64,000 nucleotides of DNA from Flavobacterium gillisiae (GTDB lineage: Bacteria > Bacteroidota > Bacteroidia > Flavobacteriales > Flavobacteriaceae), in contig NZ_FNRD01000002.1 of NCBI RefSeq assembly GCF_900107635.1, positions 186,001 to 250,000 on the forward strand, read 5' to 3'. How positions within the stretch are numbered: position 1 is the stretch's first letter; each line of letters begins with the position of its first letter. The notes below the pieces were generated by a model. The model was not told the DNA's origin, made no database searches, and saw only the letters and a list, made by a program, of their open reading frames with translations. Below are positions 8,811 through 18,393 of the stretch, in pieces. Position numbers and translations under genes: made by a program.

Positions 8811-11207
8811 ATGAAAAGAAGCTTTTCCTCCCTTTTTGCAGTTATATTTATTCTAGTAATTCTGGCCATACTTTTTCTTACGATGATGCCGCAGTGGACC
8901 TCAGACAAGAAAGTACCGCTTTCTGAATTTTCAACGGAAAGGGCATTAGGAAAAGTAGAAGCAATTTCGAAACAACCTCATTATGTTGGTTCTCAAAACC
9001 ATGATCAGGTTGCCGCTTATCTACAAAAAGAACTACAAAAGTTAGGGCTGACAACCTCAATCCAGGAAGGTTACACTTTGACAGAATGGGGGAATTTAGT
9101 GAAATCAAAAAATATTTTGGCTCGAATAAATGGGACTTCTAATAATTCCAAAGCGTTGCTACTGCTTTCTCATTACGACAGCGCCCCACATTCCTACTCA
9201 CATGGCGCAAGCGATGCCGGCTCTGGAGTGGCAACAATCTTAGAAAGTGTTCGTGCATTTTTGTATACTAAAAAGCCACATAAAAATGATATTATCATCC
9301 TATTTTCGGATGCAGAAGAATTAGGGTTAAATGGAGCAGCACTTTTTGTAACACAACACAATTGGGCAAAAGAAGTGGGACTTGTACTTAATTTCGAAGC
9401 CCGAGGTACTTCTGGTCCAAGCTACATGTTAATGGAAACAAATGGTGGAAATGCGGGTATGGTAAAAGAATTTGCAGCTGCAGAAACGCCTTTTCCAGTA
9501 TCAAATTCATTAATGTACAGTATTTATAAAATGCTGCCTAATGATACTGACTTAACCGTTTTTAGAGAACAAAAAAGTATTCAAGGGTATAACTTTGCGT
9601 TTATCGATGACCATTATAACTACCATACCGCCCAAGATGACATCAGTCATTTAAACAAAAATACCTTAGCACACCAAGGAACGTACTTAATGCCTTTGTT
9701 GAGTTATTTTTCGAATGCTAATTTGAACACCACGAAATCAACTGAAGATTATGTCTACTTTACCATTCCTTTTACATTTGTAAGCTATCCTTTTAGTTGG
9801 GTTTTACCAATGGTTATTATAGCATTTGTACTATTTCTATTTTTAGTTTTTATCGGAATTGGTAAAAAAATACTAACGATTCAAAGAGTTGCGAGAGGAT
9901 TTATACCATTTTTAGGTTCCCTAATTTTAACCGGACTGATTACTTTTTTCGGTTGGAAAGGATTACTCAAACTATATCCGCAGTATAACGATCTATTAAA
10001 TGGATTTACCTACAATGGACATGCCTACATTGCTGCTTTTGTATTACTAGCTTTAGCAATAACCCTATTTTTTTATCAGCTTCTTTCATCTAAAAAAGCA
10101 GCTATAAATCAGTATGTCGCTCCTTTATTTATTTGGTTAGTTATTAATGGATTATTGGCTATTTATTTAAAAGGTGCCGGATTTCTAATCATTCCTGTTT
10201 ATTTCGGATTATTCCTATTTGGTTACTACATAATCACTCAAAAGAACAATAAAACACTTAATCTTATTTTAAGCATTCCTGCATTGCTCTTATTAGTTCC
10301 ATTTATACAAATGTTCCCAATAGGCTTGGGCTTAAAAGTCTTGTTTGGAAGTGCTATTCTTACTGTTTTAACCTTTGGATTATTGCTGCCTACTTTTGGT
10401 CATTTTACTAAAAAAGGATTGTGGTCCTTTCTTTTTTTAATGCTCTCTATTGGCTTTTTTGCGAAAGCACATTACGAATCAGGTTATGAACTAGGAAAGG
10501 CAAAATCAAACAGTTTGTTGTACCTCTACAATGCCGATACCGATAAAGCTAGTTGGGCGACTTATGATGTGAATCTTGATTCTTGGACCAAAGAATATTT
10601 GGGTGAAAACCCAAAACCCGCTAAAGCTTTGAATCAAACCCCATTGTTCAGCAAATACAATTCTGGTTTCACTTATGCGGCCGACGCTCCAAAAAAAGAA
10701 CTTCAAAAACCCACTGCCGCATTCTTAACAGATAGTATTGCCGGAAACAAAAGGTATTTGAAAATTAGAATTTCTCCCAACCGAGCTGTAAACCGTTATG
10801 ATATTTTTGCCAATAATAAAATGGAATTCTATGATTTAAAAGCAAATGGAGCTACTCACATCAATCAAAATGGAACTCAATTTGCCCGAAAAGGAAAGAA
10901 ACTATTAAGTTATTACGTAGTGGACAACGCGCCTTTAGAAATGGAATTCAACATCAATTCAGGATCTGTATTTGATATGGAATTGATGGAATCATCATTT
11001 GATTTAATGCGAAACCCATTGTTTGCAATTACAAAAAGAGCTTCTTGGATGATGCCAACTCCTTTTGTCCTAACAGATGCGGTGGTTATCGCACAAAGAA
11101 TTAAACCAACACCAAAAGCAATTGAAACACCTATTGTTGCACTACCTTCTGTTCCCCTCAAAAAAGAAAGAATAATAATTGCGACTGATACTGCCAAAGT
11201 CAGATAA
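8811..11207 (+). CDS. Membrane-anchored M28 family zinc peptidase
   Basis: Large membrane peptidase, 798 residues. A signal anchor (residues 7-25) precedes an M28 aminopeptidase-type domain with two-zinc ligands: His121 (LLLSHYDS), Asp135 (HGASDAGSG), catalytic Glu169 and ligand Glu170 (SDAEELGLNG), Asp/Glu in NFEARG, and the final His in DDHYNYHTAQDD. Residues of about 325-560 contain several transmembrane helices. A soluble C-terminal domain of about 230 residues follows. This layout matches the ER/vacuolar Fxna-like branch of M28 and its bacterial relatives. The peptidase domain should face the periplasm. Substrate unknown. It begins 25 bases after the zinc-ribbon gene and may be part of that operon. 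Confidence 0.9.
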   Translation: MKRSFSSLFAVIFILVILAILFLTMMPQWTSDKKVPLSEFSTERALGKVEAISKQPHYVGSQNHDQVAAYLQKELQKLGLTTSIQEGYTLTEWGNLVKSKNILARINGTSNNSKALLLLSHYDSAPHSYSHGASDAGSGVATILESVRAFLYTKKPHKNDIIILFSDAEELGLNGAALFVTQHNWAKEVGLVLNFEARGTSGPSYMLMETNGGNAGMVKEFAAAETPFPVSNSLMYSIYKMLPNDTDLTVFREQKSIQGYNFAFIDDHYNYHTAQDDISHLNKNTLAHQGTYLMPLLSYFSNANLNTTKSTEDYVYFTIPFTFVSYPFSWVLPMVIIAFVLFLFLVFIGIGKKILTIQRVARGFIPFLGSLILTGLITFFGWKGLLKLYPQYNDLLNGFTYNGHAYIAAFVLLALAITLFFYQLLSSKKAAINQYVAPLFIWLVINGLLAIYLKGAGFLIIPVYFGLFLFGYYIITQKNNKTLNLILSIPALLLLVPFIQMFPIGLGLKVLFGSAILTVLTFGLLLPTFGHFTKKGLWSFLFLMLSIGFFAKAHYESGYELGKAKSNSLLYLYNADTDKASWATYDVNLDSWTKEYLGENPKPAKALNQTPLFSKYNSGFTYAADAPKKELQKPTAAFLTDSIAGNKRYLKIRISPNRAVNRYDIFANNKMEFYDLKANGATHINQNGTQFARKGKKLLSYYVVDNAPLEMEFNINSGSVFDMELMESSFDLMRNPLFAITKRASWMMPTPFVLTDAVVIAQRIKPTPKAIETPIVALPSVPLKKERIIIATDTAKVR

Positions 11208-11288
11208 TTTTATTGAAATTTGCAGCAGTCGATTTGTACTAACGCAAATTGCAATGCTATTTACATTTCTTTAAAATAGAATATCAAA

Positions 11289-12092
11289 ATGAAAAACATC
11301 AGCGTTTTAGGTTGTGGATGGCTAGGATTCCCTTTGGCGGAAGCTTTATTAGAAAAAGGCTTTCGTGTAAATGGTACTACGACTTCCACAGATAAGATTT
11401 CTAAATTAGAAAAGGCCGGAATTCATCCCTTTTTAATTTCAATCGAAACCGATGGGATTACAGGTGCGATAGAAGATTTCTTGAAAGACAGCTCAATTCT
11501 GATCATTGATATTCCGCCCAAATTAAGAGGAACTAACAAAGAAAACTTTGTCAGTAAAATTGAGGCTTTAATCCCTTTTATCGAAAAATCAACAATTGAA
11601 AATGTGATTTTCATTAGTTCAACCTCCGTTTATGGCGATGCTAATGATCAAGTAACCGAAGAAACCCCATTAAACCCTGATTGTGAAGGCGGAAAACAAT
11701 TAGCCATAGTGGAAGGTCTTTTACATCGCAACAGTTGTTTTAAAACTACCATACTTCGTTTTGGAGGTTTGATTGGAGAAGATAGAAATCCAATTAAATT
11801 TATTGCAGGTCGAGAGAACATGGATAACCCTGATGCCCCTATTAATTTAATCCATCAAGCAGACTGCATTGGTATTATCCTTAAAATAATTGAAAAGAAT
11901 TCCTGGGGAGAAACTTATAATGCGGCTACTCCAGTGCACCCTTCGCGAGAAGTATATTATACCCAAAAAGCATTGGAACTAAATTTAGTTCCGCCTACGT
12001 TCAAACACGATGAGCCCTCGGTTGGAAAAACAATTTTAACTGATAAATTAGTAAACAAACTTGGTTATACTTTTACAATAATGAATCTATAA
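11289..12092 (+). CDS. NAD(P)-binding epimerase-like protein (YeeZ type)
   Basis: SDR-superfamily protein of 267 residues with an N-terminal Rossmann fold: the dinucleotide loop VLGCGWLGFPLAEAL shows GxGxxG at residues 8-13. FISSTSVYGD gives the Ser and Tyr of the SDR active site, though the usual downstream Lys is not in its classic YxxxK position. It resembles the YeeZ group of sugar-epimerase relatives, whose substrate is undetermined. The next gene, an EamA transporter, starts one base after the stop, so the two are one transcription unit. Confidence 0.85.
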   Translation: MKNISVLGCGWLGFPLAEALLEKGFRVNGTTTSTDKISKLEKAGIHPFLISIETDGITGAIEDFLKDSSILIIDIPPKLRGTNKENFVSKIEALIPFIEKSTIENVIFISSTSVYGDANDQVTEETPLNPDCEGGKQLAIVEGLLHRNSCFKTTILRFGGLIGEDRNPIKFIAGRENMDNPDAPINLIHQADCIGIILKIIEKNSWGETYNAATPVHPSREVYYTQKALELNLVPPTFKHDEPSVGKTILTDKLVNKLGYTFTIMNL

Positions 12093-12093
12093 A

Positions 12094-13038
12094 GTGAGAA
12101 CTAAAATAAAAGCTGCTTTTTCGACTAGAATAAATGCTGTCGGACTGCCAATAATAGCATTATGCTGCGTATGTTTTTTTTGGGGAACCACATGGATCGC
12201 TTCAAAAGAAGGAGTCAGGCATATGCCTCCATTACAACTTGCAGGAATTAGACAATTTATTGGAGGGGTACTTTACGTTTCCTTTTTCTTATACAAAAAA
12301 GAGGCTTGGCCAAAGGGAAAGCAGTGGAAAACAATTATCATTTTAAGCATTCTCAATTTTGCCTTAAGTAACGGACTAAGTACCTGGGGCGTAAAATTCA
12401 TCAGTAGTGGGTTAGGCGCCATTTTAAATGCGGTCTTCCCGCTATGGATCGTTATTATTACTTTTTTCAGGGGTGAAAAATTAGCAAGGTTAGCAATTAT
12501 GGGACTCATAATCAGTTTTAGCGGTGTTTGCGTTATTTTCTATGATCACATGAGTGATTTCCTTCAACCTGATTTTAGATTTGGGATTCTACTTTCCTTT
12601 ATCGCAACGATTAGTTGGGCTTTTGGAAGTTTATATACTAAGAAAAAAGCCGCTACTTTTAATCCTTATTTTAGCCTTGGATTGCAAATGTTACTTTCAA
12701 GCTTCATCCTTTTTGCGGTTACAGGTGCAACTGGAACAGGAGTTAATATTATGTCCATTCCCGCAATTTCCTGGTGGTCCATTGCCTACTTGGTCATTAT
12801 AGGTTCCGTATTAACGTTTATTGCTTATATCTATATGCTACAAAAACTGCCACCGGAGATCAGTAGTATTTACGCCTACATCAACCCAATTGTCGCGGTC
12901 CTATTAGGCTCAGTGATTTTTGGAGAATCATTAACAATGGTCATTGCAATTGGAGGCGCAATAACAATTTTTGGTTTGTATATGGTGAATCATTCTATTA
13001 GAAAAACCCGGAGATTGGCAGCAGCCAATAAAGTTTAA
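12094..13038 (+). CDS. EamA/DMT-family transporter
   Basis: Inner-membrane permease of 314 residues with ten hydrophobic segments in two EamA repeats. The first repeat begins with FWGTTWIASKEGVRHMPP and the second ends with IYAYINPIVAVLLGSVIFGE, the most conserved stretch of the family. The start codon is a GTG at 12094, directly after the stop of the epimerase-like gene, which indicates translational coupling. The substrate is unknown. A terminator shared with the converging peptidase gene follows. Confidence 0.9.
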   Translation: MRTKIKAAFSTRINAVGLPIIALCCVCFFWGTTWIASKEGVRHMPPLQLAGIRQFIGGVLYVSFFLYKKEAWPKGKQWKTIIILSILNFALSNGLSTWGVKFISSGLGAILNAVFPLWIVIITFFRGEKLARLAIMGLIISFSGVCVIFYDHMSDFLQPDFRFGILLSFIATISWAFGSLYTKKKAATFNPYFSLGLQMLLSSFILFAVTGATGTGVNIMSIPAISWWSIAYLVIIGSVLTFIAYIYMLQKLPPEISSIYAYINPIVAVLLGSVIFGESLTMVIAIGGAITIFGLYMVNHSIRKTRRLAAANKV

Positions 13039-13052
13039 AAAATCAATTTTAC

Positions 13053-13066
13053 GCTTTCGCGAAAGC
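13053..13066. repeat. Perfect 14-base palindrome
   Basis: GCTTTCGCGAAAGC is its own reverse complement and sits between the transporter stop codon and the terminator. It is much more GC-rich than its surroundings. I find only this copy in the window. Confidence 0.7.
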
Positions 13067-13077
13067 TATAAAACAAA

Positions 13078-13103
13078 AAATCCCAAGCGCTAACTTGGGA
13101 TTT
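13078..13103. terminator. Bidirectional terminator between converging genes
   Basis: A 10-base-pair stem (AAATCCCAAG with CTTGGGATTT) has a 6-base loop, an A-run before it and T-rich sequence after it. It serves the transporter on the plus strand and the M13 peptidase on the minus strand. The stem sequence is the same as that of the terminator at 15317-15348. Confidence 0.85.
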
Positions 13104-13125
13104 CTTTTTATATAACTAATACTGT

Positions 13126-15189
13126 CTACCAGATTCTAACTCTTTTCTCTGGAGTAATATACATACCGTCATTTGGTTGAATATCAAATGCTTGATAAAA
13201 GGTATCTATATTTTGTAATGGTACATAAGAACGGTACATTCCTGGAGAATGCGGATCTGTTTTTACCTGATTTTTTATCGCTTCATCACGAGATTTAGTA
13301 CGCCAAATCGTTGACCAAGAAATAAAGAAACGTTGCTCTGGTGTGTAGCCATCAATTAAGCCCGGGTTTCCATTTTCTTTTAAATACAATTGCAAACCAT
13401 CATAAGCTGCATTTACACCTCCCAAATCACCAATATTTTCTCCTAAGGTAAATTTACCATCAACAAAAGTTCCAGGTAAAGGTTCCAAAGCACTGTATTG
13501 ATTAGCAAGTGCTGTTGTCAGTGCCGAAAATTGTTTTGAATCCTCAGCTGTCCACCAGTCCACTAAATTCCCTTCGGCATTGTATCGTGATCCTGAATCG
13601 TCAAATCCATGAGAAATCTCATGTCCGATAACTCCTCCAATACCACCGTAATTTACCGCTTCATCAGCTTGGTAATTGTAAAATGGCGGCTGTAAAATTG
13701 CTGCTGGAAATACAATTTCATTGTATGAAGCATTGTAATAAGCATTCACCGTTTGAGGAGACATTCCCCATCTGGTTTTATCCACTGGTTTATTCAAGTC
13801 GGCTAGATCTTCCTCAAAACGCCATTTGGCCATGTTTTTAGTGTTTTCAAAATAAGTCCCCCCTTCTTCTGGGCTCTTTATTACTAAAGCAGAATAGTCT
13901 TTCCATTTGTCAGGATATCCAATTTTTATTTTAGACTTCCTTAATTTTTGAACCGCACTCACTTTAGTCTCCGGAGACATCCAAGCAAGATTATTGATTC
14001 GGTTTTCAAAAGCAACAAAGATATTTTTTATCATTTTCTCCGCTTTTGCCTTGGCTTCAGCCGGAAACTTTTTCTCTACATAAAGCTTTCCTAAAGCCTC
14101 CCCTATTCTACCATTGATCACTTGCAATGCACGCTCGTCACTTGGTCTTTGTTTTACCGCACCAGTTAATGCTTTTCCGTAAAACTCAAAGTTTGCATCC
14201 TCAATATCAGTTGACAATTGACTTGATGCTCTGTTTAACAATGACCAGCGCATATACGCTTTCCAATCATTCACTTTATTTTCTTTCAAAATGGACTCAA
14301 AAGCAGCCATGTATTTAGGTTGTGAAACGATTAAAGAATCGACGTTTTTCAAACCTATTTTTGTAAAGTAAGTATTCCAATTAATAGACGGAGTTAGTTT
14401 TTGTAACTCAGTAATTGTCATCGGGTTATACGACTTTCTTCTATCTCTTCTTTCTACACGGTCAAATCTAGGTTTCGACATTTCGATTTCAAGCGCTAGA
14501 ATTTGCTCGGCATGTGCTTTAGCTTCGGCAGGCTTTTCACCAAGGAATCCAAGCATTTTAGCAACATGTAGTACGTATTTCTCTCTTTTTTCTTTTGAAT
14601 CGGCATCTTCAGAAACATAATAATCACGATCTGGCAAACCTACTCCTCCAGGCCCCACACTGATTACATTTCTATTACTGTTTTTCGCATCAGCACCAAT
14701 ATTAGCGCCAAAGAAACCAATTCCTCCCAATGGCTCCATTTCGATTAATAAGGCTTCTAAATCCTTAGCGTTTTTAACGGCATCAATTTTTTTCAAATAG
14801 GGTTTCAAAGGTGTAATCCCTAATTTATTCCTACCTATAGTATCTAGTATCGTTTTATACAAATTGATAGCCTTACCTTGATCCGTATCTGATTTGTATT
14901 TTGGATTTGTTGCGGCTTCTTTTAATATTGCCAAAGCATCTGCATCTGTCCTTTGTCTTAGTTCATCAAAGCTTCCCCAACGTGTTCTGTCAGACGGAAT
15001 TTCAGTATTGTCTAACCATGTTCCGTTTACATATCGAAAAAAGTTATTACTTGGTTTTACCGTCTTGTCCATATAATTGACATTAATACCTGGTTCTTTT
15101 GCAGTTGAAGCTGTTTGTGCCTGTGTAACTGTAAGCCCCAAAAGTGCAGGAATCACAAAAAGAAGTGACCTATTGCTGTTTTTTTTCAT
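13126..15189 (-). CDS. M13 family metallopeptidase, copy A
   Basis: Secreted neprilysin/PepO-like zinc endopeptidase, 687 residues, usual for the family. A signal peptide covers residues 1-24 (ends TQAQT). The zinc motif HEISH is at residues 523-527 (GHEISHGFDD). The third ligand is in LGENIGDLGGVNAAYDG. The substrate-binding segment NAYYNASYNEIVFPAAILQ and the C-terminal RVRIW (family usual xxCxVW, here without Cys) are present. No lipobox is seen, so it is probably periplasmic. It is a close paralogue of the next gene upstream, with the zinc motif at the same residue number. Confidence 0.95.
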   Translation of the reverse strand: MKKNSNRSLLFVIPALLGLTVTQAQTASTAKEPGINVNYMDKTVKPSNNFFRYVNGTWLDNTEIPSDRTRWGSFDELRQRTDADALAILKEAATNPKYKSDTDQGKAINLYKTILDTIGRNKLGITPLKPYLKKIDAVKNAKDLEALLIEMEPLGGIGFFGANIGADAKNSNRNVISVGPGGVGLPDRDYYVSEDADSKEKREKYVLHVAKMLGFLGEKPAEAKAHAEQILALEIEMSKPRFDRVERRDRRKSYNPMTITELQKLTPSINWNTYFTKIGLKNVDSLIVSQPKYMAAFESILKENKVNDWKAYMRWSLLNRASSQLSTDIEDANFEFYGKALTGAVKQRPSDERALQVINGRIGEALGKLYVEKKFPAEAKAKAEKMIKNIFVAFENRINNLAWMSPETKVSAVQKLRKSKIKIGYPDKWKDYSALVIKSPEEGGTYFENTKNMAKWRFEEDLADLNKPVDKTRWGMSPQTVNAYYNASYNEIVFPAAILQPPFYNYQADEAVNYGGIGGVIGHEISHGFDDSGSRYNAEGNLVDWWTAEDSKQFSALTTALANQYSALEPLPGTFVDGKFTLGENIGDLGGVNAAYDGLQLYLKENGNPGLIDGYTPEQRFFISWSTIWRTKSRDEAIKNQVKTDPHSPGMYRSYVPLQNIDTFYQAFDIQPNDGMYITPEKRVRIW

Positions 15190-15316
15190 TTTTTTAGTTA
15201 ATTAGTTAATTTCATAATCCTTATTCCTAACTATTTGAAATAGCCCCTAAATATATAAAAGTAATTTTCAATTGAAATAATTTTAACATCTGTTGAGGCT
15301 TACTTTTTTTAAAACT

Positions 15317-15348
15317 AAAAAATCCCAAGCTTTCACTTGGGATTTTTT
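15317..15348 (-). terminator. Terminator after the upstream M13 gene
   Basis: A 13-base-pair stem (15317-15329 with 15336-15348) has loop CTTTCA and lies 20 bases past the stop of M13 copy B. The stem core equals that of the terminator after copy A. Confidence 0.85.
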
Positions 15349-15367
15349 GATTGTAGCAGTCTAAAAA

Positions 15368-17431
15368 CTACCAGATTTTAACTCTTTTATCAGGTTCAAT
15401 AAACATACCGTCTCCTTTTTTAATATCAAATGCTTGATAAAAAGCATCTACATTTTGTACCGGAACATAAGCACGGTACATTCCTGGAGAATGCGGGTCT
15501 GTTTTTACTTGGTTTTTAATCGCTTCATCACGTGATTTAGTTCTCCAAACTGTAGTCCAGGCGATAAAGAAACGTTGCTCTGGAGTAAATCCGTCGATAA
15601 GTCCTGGATTTTTATTGTCTTTTAGATACAATTGCAAACCATCATAAGCGGCATTTACTCCACCTAAATCACCAATGTTTTCACCTAAAGTAAATTTACC
15701 GTCAACATGAACTCCTGGCAAAGGCTCTAACGCGCTGTATTGATCAGCAAGCGCAGTACCTAAAGCTGTAAATTGCGTTAAATCATCCGCAGTCCACCAA
15801 TCTACTAAATTACCATCAGCATTGTAACGAGCACCAGAGTCATCAAATCCATGAGAGATTTCGTGACCAATTACAGCTCCTATTCCTCCATAATTCACAG
15901 CCTCATCAGCTTGGTAATTATAGAAAGGTGGTTGTAAAATAGCTGCAGGAAACACAATCTCATTATACGATGGGTTATAATACGCATTTACCGTTTGTGG
16001 TGACATATACCATTCTGTTTTGTCAACAGCTTTATCCAACTTGTCGATATCTTTTTGGAAATTCCAACGGGAAAGACTCTTCATATTTTCAAAATAGCTT
16101 CCACCACCAGCAATACTTTTTATCTCTAATTTAGAATAATCTTTCCACTTGTCCGGATATCCTATTTTAATGCTAATCTTATTCAATTTTTCAATCGCTT
16201 TTACCTTAGTCTCTGCTGACATCCAAGTCAAATTACTAATACGATTTTGGTACGCCAAAATAATATTACGAATCATTTTCTCTGCTTTTTCTTTTGCTTC
16301 AGCAGGAAACATTTTCTCAACATATAATTTACCCAAAGCTTCCCCTACAGTTCCATTAACAGTTTGCAAAGCACGCTCTTCACGAGGTCTTTGTTTGATC
16401 GCCCCAGTCAAAGTTTTTCCGTAGAAATCAAAGTTAGCTTCTTCAATTTGTGTAGATAATAATGCTGTTGAACTACTTAATAAATTCCATTTCATATATT
16501 CTTTCCAAGCAACTACATTATTTTCTGTAAAAATAGTTTGCAAGGCTTTCATGTACTTGGGTTGTGAAACGATTACGCTGTCTAACTTTGTAAAACCAAT
16601 TCCAGTAAAGTACTCTTTCCAATTTATCGCTGGAGTTACTTTTTGCAATTCTGCAATAGTCATTGGATTGTATTGCAACCTACCATCTCTGCGCTCCACT
16701 CGGTCCAAACGTGGATTAGACATCTCGATTTCTAAAGCGAGAATCTTAGCCGCATTTACTTTGGCTTGATCTGGAGTCTCTCCGATTAACTGTAGCATTC
16801 TAGCAATATGTTGCTCGTACTTCTCTCTTTTTTCTTTGGTGTCTTTTTCCTCTGAAGAATAATAATCTTTATCTGCCAACCCTAATCTAGCTACGCCAAT
16901 ACTTAACGAGTTTTTAGCACTATTCTTATCATCAGCTCCAACGCCAACTCCAAAAAAGCCTATTCCTCCAATAGGTTCCATTTCAATTAGCAACTTCTGT
17001 AAGTCCTGAATATTTTTTACTTTATCAATTTTGGCCAAATAAGGAGCCAAAGGTTTAATCCCTTGTTTGTCTCTTGCAATGGTATCCAAAATTGAATTGA
17101 AAAGGTTTATTGCTTTTCCTTGATCAGTATTTGATTTATAAATCGGGTTTTTTGAAGCATCTTTCAAAATTGTCAATGCATCTTTATCCGTTTTTTTAAG
17201 TAATTCATTAAAACTTCCCCAAGAAGTTCTATCGCTTGGAATTTCGGTTTTATCAAGCCAAGTTCCATTTACAAATCGGAAAAAGTTATCTGCCGGCTTT
17301 ACTTTATTATCAAAGAAAGAAACATTTATTCCTGGTTCTTTAACTGAAGTAGTAGTTTGAGCTTGACCCTCAGCAAAACCAATTATTGCGGGAATCACTA
17401 AAAGAAGCCCTTTATTCAGTTTTATTTTCAT
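15368..17431 (-). CDS. M13 family metallopeptidase, copy B
   Basis: Second secreted neprilysin-like zinc peptidase, 687 residues from the start I chose. Signal peptide MKIKLNKGLLLVIPAIIG, then EGQAQ. HEISH is at residues 523-527, as in copy A, with the same LGENIGDLGG third-ligand segment and the same C-terminal RVKIW. An in-frame ATG at 17497 would add 22 residues in front of the signal peptide. A TAGCTTTG promoter box at 17465-17458 lies inside that extension, so I prefer 17431. Both copies end with nearly the same terminator, so the duplication included the 3' flank. Confidence 0.94.
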   Translation of the reverse strand: MKIKLNKGLLLVIPAIIGFAEGQAQTTTSVKEPGINVSFFDNKVKPADNFFRFVNGTWLDKTEIPSDRTSWGSFNELLKKTDKDALTILKDASKNPIYKSNTDQGKAINLFNSILDTIARDKQGIKPLAPYLAKIDKVKNIQDLQKLLIEMEPIGGIGFFGVGVGADDKNSAKNSLSIGVARLGLADKDYYSSEEKDTKEKREKYEQHIARMLQLIGETPDQAKVNAAKILALEIEMSNPRLDRVERRDGRLQYNPMTIAELQKVTPAINWKEYFTGIGFTKLDSVIVSQPKYMKALQTIFTENNVVAWKEYMKWNLLSSSTALLSTQIEEANFDFYGKTLTGAIKQRPREERALQTVNGTVGEALGKLYVEKMFPAEAKEKAEKMIRNIILAYQNRISNLTWMSAETKVKAIEKLNKISIKIGYPDKWKDYSKLEIKSIAGGGSYFENMKSLSRWNFQKDIDKLDKAVDKTEWYMSPQTVNAYYNPSYNEIVFPAAILQPPFYNYQADEAVNYGGIGAVIGHEISHGFDDSGARYNADGNLVDWWTADDLTQFTALGTALADQYSALEPLPGVHVDGKFTLGENIGDLGGVNAAYDGLQLYLKDNKNPGLIDGFTPEQRFFIAWTTVWRTKSRDEAIKNQVKTDPHSPGMYRAYVPVQNVDAFYQAFDIKKGDGMFIEPDKRVKIW

Positions 17432-17457
17432 TTTTTTAATTGAGTTAGTTGATATCA

Positions 17458-17465
17458 CAAAGCTA
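17458..17465 (-). promoter_or_regulatory. -7 box of M13 copy B
   Basis: On the minus strand this reads TAGCTTTG, an exact TAnnTTTG match, 26 bases upstream of the chosen start codon. No clear -33 TTTG is seen. Confidence 0.5.
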
Positions 17466-17519
17466 TTGATAAAAAATATAAAAGTGTAACTTATCATATT
17501 AAAATTACAACGGCATAAA

Positions 17520-17553
17520 TTTGCGGTAAAAAGCTCCCTTTTTTGTATTTTTG
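17520..17553 (+). promoter_or_regulatory. Promoter of the SCO gene
   Basis: TTTG at 17520-17523, a 22-base spacer and TATTTTTG at 17546-17553 (exact -7). The transcript would start near 17560, after the in-frame TTG at 17551, so translation should start at the ATG at 17569. Confidence 0.6.
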
Positions 17554-17568
17554 CGAAAATTATTTTTT

Positions 17569-18234
17569 ATGAAATCTATTTTTAAAAAATACCGCATATT
17601 TATTGGTGTTTTCCTCGTCTTCTCCATCATTACGCTATACTTGTTTTATGTTGCCCTCAAACCTACTAAAACACTTCCCATATACAATCCGGCTGACGTA
17701 AATCCGGAATTAGTAGACAGTACTGTACAGTATATCAGTAAATACCACACCATAGCTGACTTTTCATTTGTCAACCAAAATGGCAAAACCATCACTCAAA
17801 AAGATTATGAAGGCAAGATTTATGTAGCTGATTTTTTCTTTACGACTTGTGGTTCTATTTGTCCAAAAATGACTGCCAATTTATTTGAAGTCCAAAAAGC
17901 AATTATCAATAACCCAAAAGTGATGCTGCTTTCACATACCGTATTTCCGGAAGTAGACAGCGTAGCTGTTTTAAAAGCATATGCAATTAAATATGGTGTT
18001 GACGATAAAAAATGGAATTTGGTTACTGGCGATAAAAAAGAGATTTATACAATGGCTAGAAAATCGTATTTGGCTGTCAAATTAGGAAAACCAAGCGAGT
18101 TATACGATATGGTTCATACTGAAAACTTTGTATTGGTCGATGCTAAAAAAAGAGTTCGTGGTTTTTATGATGGAACCAAAAAAGAAGACATCGAAAAATT
18201 AATAACCGACATTAATTTTTTAAGCAACGAGTAG
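17569..18234 (+). CDS. SCO family protein (copper chaperone / thioredoxin fold)
   Basis: Membrane-anchored, periplasm-facing protein of 221 residues. One N-terminal helix (about residues 9-29) is followed by a thioredoxin-fold SCO1/SenC domain. The copper/redox motif is CGSICP with Cys94 and Cys98, and the third ligand His is in DMVHTENFVLVD. SCO proteins deliver Cu to or reduce the CuA site of cytochrome c oxidase. No oxidase genes lie nearby, so that role is by family only. The ATG at 17569 is preferred over the TTG at 17551 because the promoter box ends at 17553. Confidence 0.93.
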   Translation: MKSIFKKYRIFIGVFLVFSIITLYLFYVALKPTKTLPIYNPADVNPELVDSTVQYISKYHTIADFSFVNQNGKTITQKDYEGKIYVADFFFTTCGSICPKMTANLFEVQKAIINNPKVMLLSHTVFPEVDSVAVLKAYAIKYGVDDKKWNLVTGDKKEIYTMARKSYLAVKLGKPSELYDMVHTENFVLVDAKKRVRGFYDGTKKEDIEKLITDINFLSNE

Positions 18235-18325
18235 TCTACATAAACAAAACTGATTTTTACTCTTTCGACACTACCCATTTACTACTTTTCCGCGCTCTTA
18301 TTTTATTCAACAGACGTTATAAAAG

Positions 18326-18337
18326 TGATAATTATCA
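18326..18337. promoter_or_regulatory. Fur-like operator palindrome upstream of feoA
   Basis: TGATAATTATCA is a perfect 12-base palindrome made of GATAAT-type half sites, as in Fur boxes. It directly abuts the -33 TTTG of the feo promoter, where a repressor would block RNA polymerase. The match is by eye to the general Fur consensus. Confidence 0.5.
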
Positions 18338-18367
18338 TTTGTTTTAGTATTATAATATGTATTTTTG
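18338..18367 (+). promoter_or_regulatory. Promoter of the feo operon
   Basis: TTTG at 18338-18341, an 18-base spacer and TATTTTTG at 18360-18367 (exact -7). It lies 27 bases before the feoA start. Confidence 0.62.
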
Positions 18368-18393
18368 CAATATTAATTCAATCTAAATAAGAC

